Shown: one piece after another, positions 61,440-64,000 of the stretch
Numbering within the stretch: the first letter of the stretch is position 1
Layout: every line of letters begins with the position of its first letter
From: Chryseosolibacter sp049791675
GTDB lineage: Bacteria; Bacteroidota; Bacteroidia; Cytophagales; Cyclobacteriaceae
Direction of reading: 5' to 3'
NCBI GenBank assembly: GCA_049791675.1
Contig: JBARAD010000247.1
Location: 27,396-91,395 of the forward strand
Length of the DNA: 64,000 bases
Program-made: the position numbers and the translations under genes
The notes under the pieces: model-generated
Told to the model about the DNA's origin: nothing
The model's database searches: none
Seen by the model: only the letters and a program-made list of their open reading frames with translations

Positions 61440-63389
61440 ATGATGACCCTCAAAAGAAGTGTGGCTGCTGCGCTGCTTTCATGCTTGATCGTTGTGTCGG
61501 CAGCGGCGCAATCAGACAAAGAAAAATCCCGGACGCTGTTCACTGTCAACAACAAGCCTGTATCTACAGAGGAGTTCATTTCCCTCTACCGAAAGAATCA
61601 TCAGAACAAAACTGAGGAATTTACCCAGGATAAAATTGAAGCATATCTGGATCTGTTCGTCAACTATAAGCTCAAAGTGGAGGAAGCCCGCTACCGGGGG
61701 ATGGATACCACCGCCGCATTTAAAAAAGAATATCGGACATACCGGGATGAATTATTGAAACCCTATCTGCCCGATTCGAAAGTGATTGACAGCCTGGTGG
61801 ATCTTACTTATACCCGTCTGAAAGAAGAAGTAAATGCTTCGCATATCCTCATCGCGCTCAAACCGGACGCACCCGCTGCCGATACGCTGGCAGCCTTCGG
61901 GAAAATTTCAGGCCTGCGCAAGCGCGCCCTTGCCGGGGAGGATTTCGATGAACTCGCCGCCGCCAACTCAGAAGAGCCGGGGGCCCGCGTTTCAAAAGGA
62001 AATCTGGGTTTCTTTACCGCGCTGCAAATGGTATTTCCGTTTGAGCAGGCAGCTTATCTCACGCCCACGGGAAGTGTCAGTGAACCGGTCAGAACACAGT
62101 TCGGCTACCATATTCTTAAAGTCAATGCGCGCCGGCCATCACGCGGTGAAGTGGAAGTCTCCCATATCATGATCCGAAGCGGTGACGCAGCCATCAGTGA
62201 AAATGCCAAGAACAGCATCTTCGATATTTACGACAAACTCCAGAAGGGCATGAAATGGGAGGAACTTTGTCAGCAATACTCTGAAGACCCGGGTTCGAAA
62301 GACAAGGGAGGAAGGTTAAGACCGTTCGGCGTGGGAGGAATGTCATCGGTGCCCGAATTCCAGGAGATGGCTTTTGCCCTTACAGACCAGGGCCAGATTT
62401 CGGATCCTTTTCAAACGCAGTTCGGATGGCATATTATGCGCCTCGAAACCAAAATTCCACTCCCTCCTTTTGAGGAGATGAAGCCTTCACTTATTCAGCG
62501 CGTAAGCCGCGATGAAAGGGTTCAGATCTCAAAAGATGCGCTGAGAAAAAGAATGCGCGCCGAGTTCCAATACACGGAGAACACAGCGGCCAAGTCCCGG
62601 CTTCTGGAACTGCCCGACAGTGTTTTCAGAGAGGGAAATGGGAATTCCGCTGAAGGCCTGGAGGGGGAAGTCCTGTTTTCCATGCAGGGCAAGCCCTACT
62701 ATGTCCGGGATTTCTTTCAATACCTCGCCGAGAATGATCTGAACGCTTCAACGTCAGGTCAGAATGCGGCACAACAGATTCTGCAATATGCTGATGCGAT
62801 ACAGATCGGGCTACTCGAAGAAAAAATAAAAGCTGAGTCACCGGATTACAAATGGCTTCTGAAGGAATACTACGAGGGTATCCTGTTGTTTGAGGTCATG
62901 GAAAAAGAAGTCTGGAATAAAGCGATGGAGGACAGTGTTGGTCAACGGAAATACTTCACTGAAAACAGTGGCAAGTATATGGCCGGTGAACGTGTTGTTG
63001 GAAAAATTTACAGTTCCCAGTCAAAACCGTATCTTGCACAGTTAAAGGATTTGATCGAACGACAGGATAGTGTGCGGGCGTTCATTGCCAAAAACCGGAT
63101 CAGGGAGGAAGCGGGTACCTTTGAGAAGGACGAACGGGCCGTATTATCGCAAATAACGTGGGTCCCGGGATCTTATCTAAGCAGCAATAATGGAATGCAT
63201 TACCTTGTGGTCGTTGACAGGATATTGCCGCCCGGACAGGAGACTTTTGACGAGGCCCGTGGCGCTGTAATCGCTGATTACCAGACCTGGCTCGAAGCGT
63301 CGTGGATCGCTGAACTTAAGCGGAAATTTGGAATAAAAGTGCAAAAGAAGGCGAAGAAACGTGCCTTCGCGGAGTTGATGAAAAGTTAA
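61440..63389 (+). CDS. Periplasmic peptidylprolyl isomerase, SurA-like with two PpiC (parvulin) domains
   Basis: 649 residues. Signal peptide (ALLSCLIVVSAAAQ) at residues 10-23. SurA-like N-terminal helices follow, then two parvulin domains: first with ASHILIALKPDA (about residue 137) and FFTALQMVFPFEQAAY, second with VSHIMIRSGDAA (about 240) and FGVGGMSSVPEFQEMAFAL. The C-terminal 250 residues form a less familiar helical/beta part. It should fold outer membrane proteins. Two tandem ATGs start it. The next SurA-like gene is 19 bp downstream. Confidence 0.88.
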   Translation: MMTLKRSVAAALLSCLIVVSAAAQSDKEKSRTLFTVNNKPVSTEEFISLYRKNHQNKTEEFTQDKIEAYLDLFVNYKLKVEEARYRGMDTTAAFKKEYRTYRDELLKPYLPDSKVIDSLVDLTYTRLKEEVNASHILIALKPDAPAADTLAAFGKISGLRKRALAGEDFDELAAANSEEPGARVSKGNLGFFTALQMVFPFEQAAYLTPTGSVSEPVRTQFGYHILKVNARRPSRGEVEVSHIMIRSGDAAISENAKNSIFDIYDKLQKGMKWEELCQQYSEDPGSKDKGGRLRPFGVGGMSSVPEFQEMAFALTDQGQISDPFQTQFGWHIMRLETKIPLPPFEEMKPSLIQRVSRDERVQISKDALRKRMRAEFQYTENTAAKSRLLELPDSVFREGNGNSAEGLEGEVLFSMQGKPYYVRDFFQYLAENDLNASTSGQNAAQQILQYADAIQIGLLEEKIKAESPDYKWLLKEYYEGILLFEVMEKEVWNKAMEDSVGQRKYFTENSGKYMAGERVVGKIYSSQSKPYLAQLKDLIERQDSVRAFIAKNRIREEAGTFEKDERAVLSQITWVPGSYLSSNNGMHYLVVVDRILPPGQETFDEARGAVIADYQTWLEASWIAELKRKFGIKVQKKAKKRAFAELMKS

Positions 63390-63408
63390 ATTGTTTAAGT
63401 ATTCCCAG

Positions 63409-64000
63409 ATGACTAGGATTTTCTTCTTCATATCTCTCAGTGCTTTACTGGCCGGCAGTTGCGACTTTATTCGCATGAAGGATAAGCCGTCCAATGAACT
63501 CGAGAACAGGGAACCGGTCGCGCGGGTGAATAACACTTATCTTTTTAAAGATGAACTTGCCGGTATTGCTGCTTTGGGATCGACGAAGGAAGACAGTGCT
63601 GCCAGGGTGGAGGCTTACATCGACAGTTGGATACGGAAAGAACTCCTGATCCAGGAGGCTGCCCGTAAGATCAACATCAACGAAGCGGAAGTAGAGCGCA
63701 AGATCCTCGATTACCGCTATAGCATCATTGCTTACGAATACCAATCCTACTACATCAAGCAAAACCTGGATACGGTATTTACAAAGGAAGAAATCAGGAA
63801 GTACTACGAGAACAACATCGATAACTTCATCCTGAAGCAAAATATCGTGCGGGCCACATTTGTGAAGGTGCCGAAGAATGCCCCGAAAATGAACAAACTC
63901 AAGGACTGGATCTATTCTTCGGAGGAAGAGGATAAGCAAAGCCTGAAGTCGTTTTGTCTTAGTTTCTCTGTCGCTTACCACATTTCAGATTCTACCTGGA
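63409..64000 (+). CDS. SurA-like lipoprotein, partial (runs off the right edge)
   Basis: About 197 visible residues. Lipoprotein signal with ALLAGSC lipobox near residue 18. Then VARVNNTYLFKDELAGI, a SurA-N-like helix-strand start, and RKELLIQEAARKININEAEVERKIL, with FTKEEIRKYYENNIDNFILKQNIVRATFVKV, all typical of the chaperone N-domain of PpiC-family isomerases. The isomerase domain would be after the edge. It forms an operon with the preceding gene. Confidence 0.75.
   Translation, partial: MTRIFFFISLSALLAGSCDFIRMKDKPSNELENREPVARVNNTYLFKDELAGIAALGSTKEDSAARVEAYIDSWIRKELLIQEAARKININEAEVERKILDYRYSIIAYEYQSYYIKQNLDTVFTKEEIRKYYENNIDNFILKQNIVRATFVKVPKNAPKMNKLKDWIYSSEEEDKQSLKSFCLSFSVAYHISDSTW

Overview
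The window looks like chromosomal DNA of a free-living member of the phylum Bacteroidota, probably order Cytophagales. Indicators are a complete porP-gldK-gldL-gldM-gldN type IX secretion/gliding locus and a separate sprE/porW-like lipoprotein. The ATP synthase operon lacks the beta and epsilon genes and has an AtpB with a long N-terminal extension. Several promoters fit the Bacteroidota pattern TTG-N19..23-TAnnTTTG, and clear Shine-Dalgarno sites are rare. The order-level placement is inference. No phage, insertion sequence, CRISPR array or rRNA was seen. There is one tRNA gene.

Layout. 1-7.4 kb: an edge fragment, ridA, gltX with a small basic protein, an AIM24-like protein, an alanine dehydrogenase/saccharopine dehydrogenase-like enzyme, a GreA/GreB-like small protein, a DUF4286 protein, and a reverse-strand GntR regulator plus slipin operon with a perfect 20-bp palindromic operator. 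7.9-16.7 kb: GNAT acetyltransferase, prolyl oligopeptidase lipoprotein, serS, rho (divergent from serS), DEAD-box helicase divergent from dihydroorotase, tRNA-His. 17-29 kb: small orphan protein, membrane zinc-ribbon protein, dxs with an alpha/beta hydrolase, scpA, creatininase-family protein, lytic transglycosylase with a LOG-family protein, GH130-like lipoprotein, hemW, DUF4271 protein, hemD. 29.4-35.1 kb: the T9SS core. 35.1-41.8 kb, reverse strand: uvrC, a class A penicillin-binding protein and the sprE-like TPR lipoprotein, the last two overlapping by 50 bp. 41.9-48.9 kb: M23 peptidase, bactofilin, AtpZ-like protein, a small membrane protein, then atpB-E-F-H-A-G. 48.9-56.7 kb: a UbiA-like membrane protein with a methyltransferase, a PAS histidine kinase with a GNAT-like protein, hemH, a NadR-like kinase, a TauE/SafE permease, an RlpA-like protein. 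56.8-64 kb: guaB, a SpoIIE phosphatase/STAS/anti-sigma-type kinase partner-switching module, and two SurA-like PpiC chaperones, the second cut by the window end.

How the genes work together. The T9SS set (PorP/SprF, GldK lipoprotein, GldL/GldM proton-driven motor, GldN ring component, SprE) would secrete surface proteins and drive gliding. Cell-wall genes (PBP1A-like, M23 peptidase, bactofilin, transglycosylase, RlpA) are scattered between them and sometimes overlap them. Three haem genes (hemW, hemD, hemH) occur at separate sites. Most of the window is housekeeping.

Most unusual observations: (1) GldN carries an internal segment resembling a CBM5/12-type carbohydrate-binding module. (2) A perfect 10-bp stem-loop sits between atpE and atpF. 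(3) Two intergenic spacers begin exactly at a stop codon with the same sequence, one of them with 11-bp terminal inverted repeats. (4) The SpoIIE/STAS/HATPase module has no visible target. (5) A UbiA-like/methyltransferase gene pair starts 6 bp after a terminator hairpin. I found no strong candidate for a wholly new multi-gene system. Coordinates come from reading frames and hand-counted sequence. Family assignments come from recognised motifs, without database searches.
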